Of a DNA stretch of 64,000 bases, positions 1 to 9,266 are shown piece after piece. Below the pieces are notes generated by a model. It did not search any database and was not told the origin of the DNA. It saw only the letters and a list, made by a program, of their open reading frames with translations. The position numbers and the translations under genes are program-made. Origin of the DNA: Portibacter lacus (lineage in GTDB: Bacteria; Bacteroidota; Bacteroidia; Chitinophagales; Saprospiraceae). The stretch lies in the NCBI RefSeq assembly GCF_021533215.1, contig NZ_JAJNKA010000002.1, forward strand, positions 485,001 through 549,000, in the 5' to 3' direction. The stretch's first letter is position 1. Each line of letters starts with the position of its first letter.

Positions 1-470
1 GAAAAGTGCTATGTCTTTTCGGTGAACCACAATGGGCTGTAGTAGGAGATACTTTCCCTGTAGGTTGTAAGTTCTCGGACAAGATTGTCTATCCAGAGTT
101 TTTCAGCTTGAATCCAGATAGCACAAATAAAGATTACAACACCAAATACGGTGTCTATGAAGAACATTGTGGACTAGACAACGTTCATATGTCTTGGGGT
201 CATGATGAGTACATCTATCACATTATGAAAGATTACCTACCTGAAGAAGGTCTAGCGATGCTTAGATATCACAGCTTCTACTCTCAGCACAGAGAGAATG
301 CGTATGATCACTTGATGGTGAAACATGACCATGAAATGTTCAAGTGGGTAGATACCTTTAATAAATATGATCTGTATTCTAAAGCTGCAGTACCGCCGAA
401 TGTAAAAGAATTAAGACCTTATTACGAAGACTTAGCTGCTAAGTTTCTTCCAGATACATTAAAGTTCTAG
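1..470 (+). CDS. Inositol oxygenase, C-terminal part (5' end outside window)
   Basis: Non-haem di-iron myo-inositol oxygenase (MIOX), which cleaves myo-inositol to D-glucuronate. Only the last ~155 codons are present; the frame is open to the window edge, so the GTG at position 6 is not taken as the start. Counting from that GTG, SWGHDE (63-68), RYHSF (about 87-91) and YDLYSK (121-126) carry two of the conserved iron-ligand histidines and the last ligand aspartate of the family. The HD pair with the earlier ligands lies upstream. The sequence is very close to eukaryotic-type MIOX, as seen in other Bacteroidota. The gene ends just before a bidirectional terminator shared with the convergent saccharopine dehydrogenase gene. 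Family assignment is firm; in vivo role (inositol catabolism) is inferred. Confidence 0.93.
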   Translation, partial: KVLCLFGEPQWAVVGDTFPVGCKFSDKIVYPEFFSLNPDSTNKDYNTKYGVYEEHCGLDNVHMSWGHDEYIYHIMKDYLPEEGLAMLRYHSFYSQHRENAYDHLMVKHDHEMFKWVDTFNKYDLYSKAAVPPNVKELRPYYEDLAAKFLPDTLKF

Positions 471-488
471 GATCACATCTGATCAATA

Positions 489-556
489 AAGTTTGGGTTA
501 CAACCTAGATATGCCAAAAGATAACAATTGGAATATTCAGATGATAACCCAAACTT
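489..556. terminator. Bidirectional terminator-like hairpin
   Basis: A perfect 12-bp inverted repeat, AAGTTTGGGTTA (489-500) and TAACCCAAACTT (545-556), with a 44-nt loop, lies between two convergent genes. It is followed by CCTTTTAT on the + strand and by TTATTG on the - strand. Position between convergent stops makes shared termination the likely role, although the loop is long for a classical intrinsic terminator. Confidence 0.6.
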
Positions 557-560
557 CCTT

Positions 561-1934
561 TTATCCAATGACGCCTCCATTCGGATTGTATCCTAAATAG
601 GGCACTTCTTTTTCCTTGAAATGTATTCCATAACCTTTTAACTCATTCAAAATTGGTTCGTAAACCTCTTTGGATATAGGTAACTGAACGCCGGGAGTTG
701 TAATTTCCTTATTTAAAATTTTAAGCGCTGCAATAGCGACTGGTAGCCCAACAGTGGCTGCCATAGCAGTATAGGTTTGATCTTCACCTATAAGGACCAT
801 ATTACTATCGATCTGATATTTTTCATCTTGAAGAACATATCCAAATTTGTGATACATCACGATCATGTCTTTTTCATCTTGTCGTAAAGTCCATTTATCC
901 ATCAGAATCTTCTGGAGTGCTTGTGCAGGTGTTGCATTTTCTATGCCGATCTTCTTTTCAGCGTTAAATATATCCAACTCCAGAAGTTTGTACCACATTA
1001 AATCATCTTGCTCAATCTTTAATGCATACCTCATTTTTAGTTCAACAGAATCTGTAGGAGAGTAAGCGAGAAATAAATTGATAAAATCTCTATAGCTCAT
1101 TTTAGCTGAGTCTGGAATCACATAACTATCATCCGTCATCCCTAGCTGAACAAACATATTCCATGCTTTGCTAAAACCAACTCTACGCATAGTTCCTCTA
1201 AATAATGTCCCAATATCATCCAACCCATAAATCTTTCGATATTTCAGTGAATTACGATTAGCATAACCTTCGAACCTTCCATATCCATCTATATCAAGAA
1301 ACTCAGTTCTTCTAAACAACCTGTGATAAGGAATATACTTATACGAACCTTCTTGGATGAACTCAGCCGCTCCACCCTGTCCTGCCAAAACTACATTCCT
1401 AGGATTCCAAGTAAATTTATAATGCCATAGATTATTATCTGACTCTGGTGCTACTAGTCCTCCCGTGAATGATTCGAACATAATCATCTTGCCTCCTTGG
1501 TCACGTATTCTATCGATCACTTGCATTGCGCTCATATGATCGATGCCCGGATCTACGCCTATTTCGTTCATGAATACCAATCCTTTGGCTTTTGCTTCTT
1601 CATCCAGAGCTTGCATTTCATCGCTTATATAGGAGGCCGTAACTAAATTCTTATTGTAGTTAATACAATCTTTTGCGACTTCGATATGAAATCGAGCAGG
1701 TAGCATTGAAATAATAAGATCAGCAGCTTGGATTGCAGCCCGACGCTTATCTATTTCAAAAATATCAAGCTGCATGCCTTTAGCATTAGCATGTCCTTGA
1801 GTATATTTCTTAGCAGTTTCTTCAGAAATATCTCCAATAGTAATAAAGATATTCTCCTCTTCGGATTTGTCTAATAGATACTTAATTAGACGAGTACAGG
1901 ATCGTCCTGCACCTATGATTAATATGTTTCGCAT
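561..1934 (-). CDS. Saccharopine dehydrogenase-family oxidoreductase
   Basis: 457 residues with an N-terminal Rossmann fold (GAGRSC at 8-13, then an acidic GDIS turn near 34) and the catalytic/C-terminal domain of glutamate-forming saccharopine dehydrogenases (Lys9/AASS type), including the conserved block NEIGVDPGIDHM near residue 123-134. It would interconvert saccharopine with glutamate and aminoadipate semialdehyde, most plausibly in lysine degradation; carboxyspermidine/homospermidine-type reductases in the same superfamily are the main alternative. No lysine-ketoglutarate reductase partner is adjacent, so the pathway is inferred. The ATG start sits ahead of a ~280-bp gap before the next gene, so it probably has its own promoter. 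Confidence 0.85.
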   Translation of the reverse strand: MRNILIIGAGRSCTRLIKYLLDKSEEENIFITIGDISEETAKKYTQGHANAKGMQLDIFEIDKRRAAIQAADLIISMLPARFHIEVAKDCINYNKNLVTASYISDEMQALDEEAKAKGLVFMNEIGVDPGIDHMSAMQVIDRIRDQGGKMIMFESFTGGLVAPESDNNLWHYKFTWNPRNVVLAGQGGAAEFIQEGSYKYIPYHRLFRRTEFLDIDGYGRFEGYANRNSLKYRKIYGLDDIGTLFRGTMRRVGFSKAWNMFVQLGMTDDSYVIPDSAKMSYRDFINLFLAYSPTDSVELKMRYALKIEQDDLMWYKLLELDIFNAEKKIGIENATPAQALQKILMDKWTLRQDEKDMIVMYHKFGYVLQDEKYQIDSNMVLIGEDQTYTAMAATVGLPVAIAALKILNKEITTPGVQLPISKEVYEPILNELKGYGIHFKEKEVPYLGYNPNGGVIG

Positions 1935-2162
1935 TGTGGCTTTACGAATTTGGTTGGAACGAATGTACTAAAGTGTAATGGAAACTTATATAAATCCCTC
2001 TTAAACTTGAAAATCAACCTTTACGATCATTGGATCACTAAAATGATAACACTTATATGATGTACCATTTATAGCAATAGAGGAAAAGCTTTACCTACAG
2101 AAATAAATACGGTAGAAAATATAACGGAGCTTAGATACAGCTCGAGAGAGGTAAGTTATATA

Positions 2163-2205
2163 TCCCTGTTACTTTTAAGCACGCAGCGCCTAAAAGTACC
2201 AGGGA
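2163..2205. terminator. Hairpin at the 3' end of the T9SS protein gene
   Basis: TCCCTGTTACTTTTA (2163-2177) can pair with TAAAAGTACCAGGGA (2191-2205), 14 of 15 positions, around a 13-nt GC-rich loop. It starts 8 bp beyond the stop codon of the leftward gene at 2214. The tail on the - strand is ATATATAAC rather than a clean U-run, so it may stabilise the 3' end rather than terminate strongly. Confidence 0.5.
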
Positions 2206-2213
2206 TTATATTT

Positions 2214-3989
2214 TTACTTAGCTAAAATGATCTTTCTGATAATCGTTTCGCTTTCTGTTTCTATATTAATAAAATAAACTCCATTCGAGTACTTTGCTAA
2301 ATCCAATGCGATCTTCTCTGAACTTGAATGATAGCTTTCTGATTGCATTAATCTTCCGTTAATGTCCATCAGCTTAAGATTTACACTGCTTGACTCATTT
2401 AGTTCATAGTTAACCCAAATTTGGCCAGTAGTTGGATTTGGCGCTACAGAAAAATGCTGAACATCTTTTAAATTAGATACCGCACTAATCATAACAGTTA
2501 CTGTTCCAACAGAGCTACAACCAACAGCATCTGTTACCGTTACATTATAGTCCCCTTCTGAAAGACCTTCTATGGTTCCTGTTGTTCCACTATCAGGATC
2601 TGACCAAGCATAAGTGTAAGGTTCCGATCCTCCACTGGCAGTAACCATAGCAGATCCACTGCCAAGGTCTGTAACCTCGATTGCAAGATCGGAGTTGAAA
2701 TACGCCGTTATCGTAGAATCAGATAACTCACATAATGAATTAGCTGCATTTCCAGCTTCTGTATAAATAAAAGGTGTTATGATCCATTCTCCTTGAAGAA
2801 TAGGTAAGTTATTTGCTTCAAGTAATCCACCGATTCCATTATCGAAAGCCGTAGAGACACTAGAGCCCGTTATTGAAAACCCTGTCCCATTTCCTCCGGT
2901 TCCACCTTCTCCAGGAGCGAACCCATATGCGATTCCTCCTCCATCAGGTATCGTTACATTTTCCATTAATATAATTACCGAATCCTGATCACCACAAACA
3001 ACAACATTCGTTTCAGATGCAATACTACCGACTGCACAAGCGGCCATAGTCGTATCACACATTGTATTTCCTAGACATGTTATTGCTGGGAAACCATTTG
3101 CTACATCTGTATTGTCTCCATCTCCACAGAACCCTTCCTCATTTATAACAATTAAATAAGTTCCTGATTCAGAAGCCGTCCATGAAATGGTACAAGAATC
3201 GCCATCTCCACCTCCCTCAGCATCTACTTCACCACTCGGCGCTATGATTGTAAATCTAGGAACCCAAGTACCTGCTCCTGGTCCATTACACATGCTAAAT
3301 GAATATTCACCTCCTTCTTGAAAATTATCAATTGAATAAGCTTCAGAAGCAAAAACTTCAAAGTCTGTAATTTCATTAACAGCACATCCTGATCCATCAT
3401 CACACGGCGCTCCTCCGAAATTAGTATTAAAATCTGTCCATCCGCCACCTGGTGCAGGACTTGTCCAATCATTACAATAATCAGGGCAAGGTGTATTCCC
3501 AAGACAAGTTATTGCAGGATACCCATTATCCACAGTAGAATTAGACAGTGTGCCACATGAATCTAATTCATTAATAATAATGGTGTAACTACCAGATTCA
3601 GTAGCTATCCAAGAAATCGTACAAGAATCGCCATCTCCAGCACCAAAAGCATCGATTGCCCCACTTGGTGCGACAATTGTAAATTCTGGCACCCAAGATC
3701 CTGCGCCTGGCCCATTACACATACTGAATGAATACTCACCACCCTTGATAAATTTATTGATTAGATAAGATTCCGATGCATATACTTGAAAGTCTGTAAT
3801 TTCGTTGGTTTGGCAACCCGTTTCGCCTTCGCAAGGTGCACCACCGAACATATCATTAAAGTCTCCCCACGAAGTTGTAGTAGTTGGTTCGGTCCAAGTT
3901 TCACATTGTGCACTTATGTTATTAACGCAAATGCCGCCTATAAATATTAGGGCAAAAAATAATGTTTGAATAGTAAATATCTTTTTCAT
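2214..3989 (-). CDS. T9SS-exported repeat protein
   Basis: 591 residues. A signal peptide (MKKIFTIQTLFFALIFIGG, cleavage after about ISAQ at 28) is followed by two tandem ~135-residue modules (about 29-165 and 168-310). Each module has the pattern WxDFNxxFGGAPC, NEITDF, a GGEYSFSMCNGPGAG block and GDGDSCTISW; paired cysteines suggest disulfides. After a linker comes a SprB-like/PKD-like segment (YAWSDPDSGTTG...GDYNVTVTDAVGCSS, about 465-500), and the last ~85 residues form a type A T9SS sorting domain (APNPTTGQ, NGVYFINI, KIILAK). The protein should cross the outer membrane by the type IX system and be surface-anchored or released. The modules match no family that I can name. It is monocistronic, flanked by gaps on both sides. 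Confidence 0.85.
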   Translation of the reverse strand: MKKIFTIQTLFFALIFIGGICVNNISAQCETWTEPTTTTSWGDFNDMFGGAPCEGETGCQTNEITDFQVYASESYLINKFIKGGEYSFSMCNGPGAGSWVPEFTIVAPSGAIDAFGAGDGDSCTISWIATESGSYTIIINELDSCGTLSNSTVDNGYPAITCLGNTPCPDYCNDWTSPAPGGGWTDFNTNFGGAPCDDGSGCAVNEITDFEVFASEAYSIDNFQEGGEYSFSMCNGPGAGTWVPRFTIIAPSGEVDAEGGGDGDSCTISWTASESGTYLIVINEEGFCGDGDNTDVANGFPAITCLGNTMCDTTMAACAVGSIASETNVVVCGDQDSVIILMENVTIPDGGGIAYGFAPGEGGTGGNGTGFSITGSSVSTAFDNGIGGLLEANNLPILQGEWIITPFIYTEAGNAANSLCELSDSTITAYFNSDLAIEVTDLGSGSAMVTASGGSEPYTYAWSDPDSGTTGTIEGLSEGDYNVTVTDAVGCSSVGTVTVMISAVSNLKDVQHFSVAPNPTTGQIWVNYELNESSSVNLKLMDINGRLMQSESYHSSSEKIALDLAKYSNGVYFINIETESETIIRKIILAK

Positions 3990-4064
3990 AGAACTGTTTT
4001 GCTATCAAAATAGTAAAACTTCTAGATTATTATATTTAATTCTTTAAACTTTTAGACGAATCAG

Positions 4065-5960
4065 CTATGCATAAGCTCTAGCGTCGACATTTTCCATGTA
4101 ATTTACAAAAGCCTTATTGACCACTCTAATTCCTCCTGGTGTAGGAAAATTTCCTGAAAAATACCAATCCCCAGAATTTCCTGGACAAGCTTCATGAAGT
4201 GATTCTATGGTTTGATAAATTATTTTCACATCCGGCTTAATATCGGGAGGTGTAAGAATTTCACTTATCTTTTCACTAACCATTTCATACGGAAATTCAT
4301 CATATAATTGCTGAACTTCATTTTTCAATTGATCATCTGGAAGATCTGCCATAGCGACACATCTTTGGTATGTTTCCTCAAGCAAATGTTCTTTCCCATG
4401 TTCCTTTAATAGCGCAACTAATGCTCTAAAAGCAACAAAGTTTTTCATCTTAGACATGTCTATTCCATAACAATCTGGATATCTGATCTGTGGTGCCGAA
4501 GAAACAATGATAATTTTCTTAGGTCTCAGTCTGGCCAATATTCTAAGAATAGAATTCTTCAATGTTGTACCTCTAACAATAGAATCATCGATTAACACAA
4601 TAGTATCTATATCATTCTGCACGATTCCGTAGGTCACATCGTAGATATGAGGAACCATAAGTCCTCTACTGTTGTCATCCGCAATAAATGTTCTGAGTTT
4701 AGCATCTTTAATAGCCAATTTCTCAAATCTTGGTCTTACAGATAGTATTTCTTCTAATTTTTGAACATTCGGTGTAGGCCCTAATTCCTTTATTTGCTTA
4801 ATCTTCAATGAATTTAATGCATCCTCCATTCCGTGCATCATTCCGAAGAAAGCAGATTCCGCTGTATTCGGTATAAAAGAGAAAATCGTATCCTTGAAAT
4901 CATAGTTGATTTCTTTCAACACCTTCTCACATAATAATTCCCCTAATTTTTTTCTTTCTAGGTAAATGTCTCTATCTGTTCCTCTACTGAAATATATTCG
5001 TTCGAATGAACACGCCTTTTTCTCTACCTGATCTTTTATCAATTCTTCGCTGATCGTCCCATTCTTTCGAATGATGAGCGCATGACCTCTTTTAAGTTCT
5101 TTAACTTGATCGTACTGCACATCGATTGCCGTCTGAATAGCTGGTCTTTCAGAAGCAACAACAGCTATTTCATCATCGTGATAATAATATGCTGGTCTGA
5201 TTCCTGCTGGATCTCTTACTACAAATGCATCACCATGACCTATTAATCCAGCCATCGTATATCCTCCGTCAAACTTTCTGAAGGCACGCTGAAGAAAGCG
5301 TTGTATATCTAAATGCTCGTATATTAAAGTATTGATTTCTTGATTATTGTAACCCTCTGGCTTAAACCATGAATGGAGTCGCTGAACTTCATCGTCTAAG
5401 AAATGTCCAATTTTTTCCATAACGGTAACCGTATCAGATTTCTCTTTCGGATACTGACCTAGTGTGACTAACTCATCGAAAAGTTCTTCTACGTTAGTCA
5501 GGTTAAAGTTACCTGCAACGACAAGATTTCTACTGATGTAGTTGTTTTGTCTTAAGAAAGGATGGCAGGTTTCTATAGAATTATCACCATGTGTTCCATA
5601 TCTTAAGTGACCTAAAAGTAACTCGCCAGTATAGGGTTTATTCCTTTTCAGCCATTCTGGATTATTCATCTGTTCTGGCGATAAATCTTCAAAATGTGAA
5701 AATACGCCTTCGAAAAGATCTTTAAGGTAGGTGGAAGTATTCGTCCTTTTTCTTGAGATGTATCGGTGCCCCGGTCCCATGTCTAGTTTAATCGTTGCTA
5801 GCCCAGCGCCATCTTGCCCTCTGTTCCGCTGCTTTTGCATGAGCAATTGCATCTTATCCAGGCCATACAATGACGTTCCATACTTTTCTTTATAGAACTC
5901 TAGTGGTTTTAACAATCTAACTACGGCTAAACCGCATTCATGTTTAATTTGATCGCTCAT
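4065..5960 (-). CDS. PurF-family amidophosphoribosyltransferase, long form
   Basis: 631 residues with an N-terminal glutamine amidotransferase (Ntn) half and a C-terminal phosphoribosyltransferase half. The nucleophile is Cys9 in HECGLAVV, so an 8-residue propeptide must be removed, as in Bacillus-type PurF. Further marks are RYGTHG, GNFNLTN and the PRPP loop VLIDDSIVRGTT (about residues 453-464). It is about 130-150 residues longer than classical PurF, from insertions in both halves, which matches a second long PurF-like group common in Bacteroidota. Making phosphoribosylamine for purines is the default role; whether this is the main PurF cannot be decided here. A TAACTTTG promoter lies just upstream. 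Confidence 0.85.
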   Translation of the reverse strand: MSDQIKHECGLAVVRLLKPLEFYKEKYGTSLYGLDKMQLLMQKQRNRGQDGAGLATIKLDMGPGHRYISRKRTNTSTYLKDLFEGVFSHFEDLSPEQMNNPEWLKRNKPYTGELLLGHLRYGTHGDNSIETCHPFLRQNNYISRNLVVAGNFNLTNVEELFDELVTLGQYPKEKSDTVTVMEKIGHFLDDEVQRLHSWFKPEGYNNQEINTLIYEHLDIQRFLQRAFRKFDGGYTMAGLIGHGDAFVVRDPAGIRPAYYYHDDEIAVVASERPAIQTAIDVQYDQVKELKRGHALIIRKNGTISEELIKDQVEKKACSFERIYFSRGTDRDIYLERKKLGELLCEKVLKEINYDFKDTIFSFIPNTAESAFFGMMHGMEDALNSLKIKQIKELGPTPNVQKLEEILSVRPRFEKLAIKDAKLRTFIADDNSRGLMVPHIYDVTYGIVQNDIDTIVLIDDSIVRGTTLKNSILRILARLRPKKIIIVSSAPQIRYPDCYGIDMSKMKNFVAFRALVALLKEHGKEHLLEETYQRCVAMADLPDDQLKNEVQQLYDEFPYEMVSEKISEILTPPDIKPDVKIIYQTIESLHEACPGNSGDWYFSGNFPTPGGIRVVNKAFVNYMENVDARAYA

Positions 5961-5981
5961 CAGGTTACCGTATTATTATCG

Positions 5982-6013
5982 CAAAGTTAAAGTAAACTTA
6001 AGACTTATTACAA
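5982..6013 (-). promoter_or_regulatory. Bacteroidota-type promoter of the purF-like gene
   Basis: On the - strand TAACTTTG (complement of 5982-5989) matches the -7 consensus TAnnTTTG. A TTG (complement of 6011-6013) lies 21 bp upstream, near the expected spacing for the -33 element. Transcription would start about 10-15 bp before the ATG at 5960. Confidence 0.55.
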
Positions 6014-6393
6014 CAAACCAAGGACATAAAAGATTTATTAAAACTGTCGGGGTTAGTCATATCATTGAATTTCTAGTATTCGACCTCGTTTTCATGAAGA
6101 AACATCACCCATAATTGCACTTGAAAGCCTTGCTTTGAGACCTACGAAGGCGAGGACTTTTGAGCTTACATTTAATTCGAATTAGGCTACCCTAGAATGT
6201 TCGCATCACTAATAAAGTGGTATCAACAGAATAAAGCGATGGCATCAAAACCAAACACCATCAAACTGCATCTACTAAATAAGTATCTGTATAAGTTTAA
6301 TACCTTTTAATCAAGAACGTGATAACATTGACCTAAAAAACAAAACTTATCACTTCCTTAAATCGTTATCAATTAAATCCTTAATTTTACCGT
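6014..6393. other. Non-coding gap between divergent genes
   Basis: About 380 bp with no convincing reading frame on either strand. It holds one copy of the repeated 15-bp motif AACATTGACCTAAAA (6324-6338). A TAATTTTA element (6382-6389), one base off the TAnnTTTG -7 consensus, ends only 4 bp before the next start codon. No recognisable RNA gene was found by eye. Confidence 0.5.
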
Positions 6394-6708
6394 ATGGCAA
6401 TATTCTCATTTTTCAATACTCAAAAACCAAAGCAATTCAACTTCAAGCCTCGGCATTATGATGAGCGGAAAGAAAGAATTGATGAAATTATTTCAAGAAA
6501 CAAAGAGGAAGCTATTTCGGATCCTGATGCCATGAAGTCAAGAATAAAACATGGCTTCCAAACCCGCGGATCAGTTGACAGAAGCTACGAATCTAATATT
6601 CGCAAGCGTTCTAATAGAACATTATTGATCACAATGGTTGTGCTTGTTTTATTATCTTTCTTACTTTTGTCTACATATCTGCCGGAAATATTAAAACTGG
6701 TAGAATAA
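6394..6708 (+). CDS. Small C-tail membrane protein upstream of mutL
   Basis: 104 residues: a basic, charged cytosolic part (1-72) and a single hydrophobic helix near the C-terminus (about 75-95, LLITMVVLVLLSFLLLSTYL) followed by a short tail. It starts MAIFSFFNTQKPKQFNFKPRHYDE. Proteins of this size and layout sit immediately before mutL in many Bacteroidota and are sometimes mislabelled as riboflavin synthase subunit beta; nothing in the sequence supports an enzyme. The stop is 12 bp before the mutL ATG, so the two are probably co-transcribed. Function unknown. Confidence 0.75.
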   Translation: MAIFSFFNTQKPKQFNFKPRHYDERKERIDEIISRNKEEAISDPDAMKSRIKHGFQTRGSVDRSYESNIRKRSNRTLLITMVVLVLLSFLLLSTYLPEILKLVE

Positions 6709-6720
6709 AAAATTGATTTT

Positions 6721-8520
6721 ATGGCTGATATTATTCAGCTTCTTCCTGATTCTATTGCTAACCAAATTGCTGCAGGGGAAGTGGTTCAACGACCATCTTC
6801 CATAGTGAAAGAATTGTTGGAGAATGCTATTGATGCTGGTGCAACTGAAATTCAACTCATTCTGAAAGATGCTGGTAAAACCCTCATTCAGGTTGTTGAT
6901 AATGGGAAAGGAATGAGCGAAACCGACGCAAGGATGTGTTTCGAAAGACATGCGACTTCCAAGATTAGAAATACGGAAGACTTGTTTTCTATTCAGACCA
7001 TGGGATTTAGAGGTGAAGCACTTGCTTCCATTGCAGCTGTTGCTAAAGTGGACCTTATCACTAGAACAGCTGATAAAGATATTGCAATTAATGTAAGAGT
7101 AGAAGGCACAAAAGTTACTCGACAAGAGGCATGTCAGGGACCTTTAGGAACAAGTATTTCCATAAAAAATCTTTTCTACAATGTTCCTGCTCGTAGGAAA
7201 TTTCTAAAATCGGATCCGACTGAGTACAAGCATGCCTTAGATGAATTTAACCGAATTGTCTTATCCTACCCTGAAATAAAATTTACGCTTTACCACAACA
7301 ACAATAACATTATGTCATTGTCTGCAGGCAATTTGCGTCAGCGGATAGTCAGTGTCCTTGGAAAATCTATTAATGACAAGTTGGTTCCAGTAGAAGTAGA
7401 TACCGATAATCTAATATTGTCAGGATTTATCGGAAAACCTGAAGCGTCGAAAAAGAGTCGAGGAGATCAATACCTTTTTGTGAATAAACGATTCATCAAG
7501 AGCAACTATATTAACCATGCCATAAAGGCTGCATATGAAGACCTTATTGCAAGCGACCATACGCCAGTTTACTTCTTATTCTTAGAAATCGATCCGACGA
7601 GCATCGATGTCAATGTGCACCCAACTAAGCAAGAAATTAAGTTTGAAGAGGAAAGGTTAATATACAACTACATTAAAGTTGCGGTTAGACATGCTTTAGG
7701 TCAATATAATATAACGCCAGTACTTGATTTCTCGCGTGAGAACACCTTTGACCACCAAAAGCACAATGTGCAAAAAAGAATGGATTCAGGCGGATACGGT
7801 ATGCCTGAAAAATCACCTTTGCAAAAGGATAATCTAAAAAATTGGGAGTCCATATATGAAGGAATGATTACCATAGAATCAGATGAAGACTTACCTGTAA
7901 GGGTTCCAAGTTCGATGCCTAATGATGATGGGCCTCTAATTTCGACAGATTCGCTAAGTAATCGCCCCTACCAGATTCACAATAAATACATTATTAATCC
8001 GATCAAATCAGGATTTTTAATCATTGACCAAAAAAGAGCTACTGAAAGAATTTATTATGAGGAATTCATGGAATCGGTAGAGAATCAAGAAGTACTAACA
8101 CAGAAAAAATTATTCCCAAAACCTATAGAACTTTCTTCTGCGAAAGCAGAAACATTAAGGCTCATGAAAAATGACCTAAGTTGTATGGGACTAGAAATTG
8201 AGGAATTTGGGAAAGACGACTTCATTATCCATGCTTTACCAGCGGGGATAGGAGATAATATTGATGAAACTGTTCTAATAGAAGAATTAATTACACAGTA
8301 CGAAGCCAATATAGATATGAAGCTTGGTTTATCTGAAAGTGTGGCAGCCAGTGTTGCTTCGAAAAAAGCAATCCGTGGAGGAACTTCACTTTCGGAAACT
8401 GAAATGCATAATATTATTGATCGCTTATTTGCTTGTAAAATCCCATATACGAATGCATATGGCAATAAGACTTTTATTACCGTCGAAATAGATGAACTGA
8501 AAAAGCGTTTCAATAGTTAA
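6721..8520 (+). CDS. mutL: DNA mismatch repair protein MutL
   Basis: 599 residues. The N-terminal GHKL ATPase is intact: ENAIDAG (34-40), DNGKGM (60-65), GFRGEA (95-100), followed by the transducer domain with NVHPTKQE. MutL couples MutS mismatch recognition to strand processing. The C-terminal dimerisation domain is present, but the endonuclease signature DQHAxxExxxxE reads DQKRATERIYYE from residue 436, the ACR motif reads ASKKA (546-550), and the final Cys/Pro/His-Gly-Arg-Pro motif reads CKIPYTNAYGNKTF (572-585). It therefore looks nuclease-deficient. It heads a five-gene conserved run with the rhomboids and the EEP protein. Confidence 0.95.
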   Translation: MADIIQLLPDSIANQIAAGEVVQRPSSIVKELLENAIDAGATEIQLILKDAGKTLIQVVDNGKGMSETDARMCFERHATSKIRNTEDLFSIQTMGFRGEALASIAAVAKVDLITRTADKDIAINVRVEGTKVTRQEACQGPLGTSISIKNLFYNVPARRKFLKSDPTEYKHALDEFNRIVLSYPEIKFTLYHNNNNIMSLSAGNLRQRIVSVLGKSINDKLVPVEVDTDNLILSGFIGKPEASKKSRGDQYLFVNKRFIKSNYINHAIKAAYEDLIASDHTPVYFLFLEIDPTSIDVNVHPTKQEIKFEEERLIYNYIKVAVRHALGQYNITPVLDFSRENTFDHQKHNVQKRMDSGGYGMPEKSPLQKDNLKNWESIYEGMITIESDEDLPVRVPSSMPNDDGPLISTDSLSNRPYQIHNKYIINPIKSGFLIIDQKRATERIYYEEFMESVENQEVLTQKKLFPKPIELSSAKAETLRLMKNDLSCMGLEIEEFGKDDFIIHALPAGIGDNIDETVLIEELITQYEANIDMKLGLSESVAASVASKKAIRGGTSLSETEMHNIIDRLFACKIPYTNAYGNKTFITVEIDELKKRFNS

Positions 8521-8529
8521 TGTAAATGT

Positions 8530-9264
8530 ATGATGAATAATATTACAGATGTAGTAAAAAATCTACTCATCCTTAATGTGATTGTTTTTGTAGGTGTAAG
8601 TCTAACAGGAGAGCTAAGTGGCATAGATCTTTCCCAGTATTTCATGTTGTACTCGCCCCTTTCAGAAAATTTCAAGCCAATTCAGTTGGTCACCCATATG
8701 TTTATGCATGGTGGTATATCGCATTTACTTTTTAATATGTTAGGTTTGTTTTTCTTAGGACCATATGTAGAAAAAAGAATGGGTTCTCAGCGATTTTTGA
8801 TTTTCTACCTTGCTTGTGGGTTAGGCGCTTTGCTCGCACATATCGGTGTAGATTACATACAATATTATAGCATGTCTGACTTGACTTCATTAATAAGTAT
8901 GGATCAGTTAAAATCTTTAATGGCAACTGGCCAATATGCGGGAACAGGTTTAGGAAGAAATGAGGCAGAACTTCTATATCAAGGTTTATATGGTGTATAT
9001 AATGTTCCAGTAGTAGGCGCTTCAGGAGCCATCTATGGTGTATTCTTAGCCTTTGCGATGTTCTTTCCAAACATGAAATTGATGTTACTTTTCCCTCCTA
9101 TTCCAATTAAAGCGAAATTTTTAGTTGCAGGAATTATAGCCATTGACTTATTTTCAGGAATTAGTGGCCAGCAGACAGGAATTGCACATTTTGCGCACAT
9201 AGGAGGCGCTATTATGGGCTTTATTCTCGTTAGTATTTGGTATGGAAACCCATTTAAAAAATAA
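8530..9264 (+). CDS. Rhomboid intramembrane serine protease
   Basis: 244 residues with six predicted membrane helices. The Ser-His dyad is intact: Ser165 in GASGAIYG and His223 in AHFAHIGG. The N-terminal HMFMHGGISHLLFNM loop is typical of bacterial rhomboids. It would cleave transmembrane helices of inner-membrane substrates that are unknown here. It lies 9 bp after mutL, and its stop is 2 bp before the start of a second rhomboid, a duplicated arrangement that is conserved in Bacteroidota. Confidence 0.92.
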   Translation: MMNNITDVVKNLLILNVIVFVGVSLTGELSGIDLSQYFMLYSPLSENFKPIQLVTHMFMHGGISHLLFNMLGLFFLGPYVEKRMGSQRFLIFYLACGLGALLAHIGVDYIQYYSMSDLTSLISMDQLKSLMATGQYAGTGLGRNEAELLYQGLYGVYNVPVVGASGAIYGVFLAFAMFFPNMKLMLLFPPIPIKAKFLVAGIIAIDLFSGISGQQTGIAHFAHIGGAIMGFILVSIWYGNPFKK

Positions 9265-9266
9265 AG

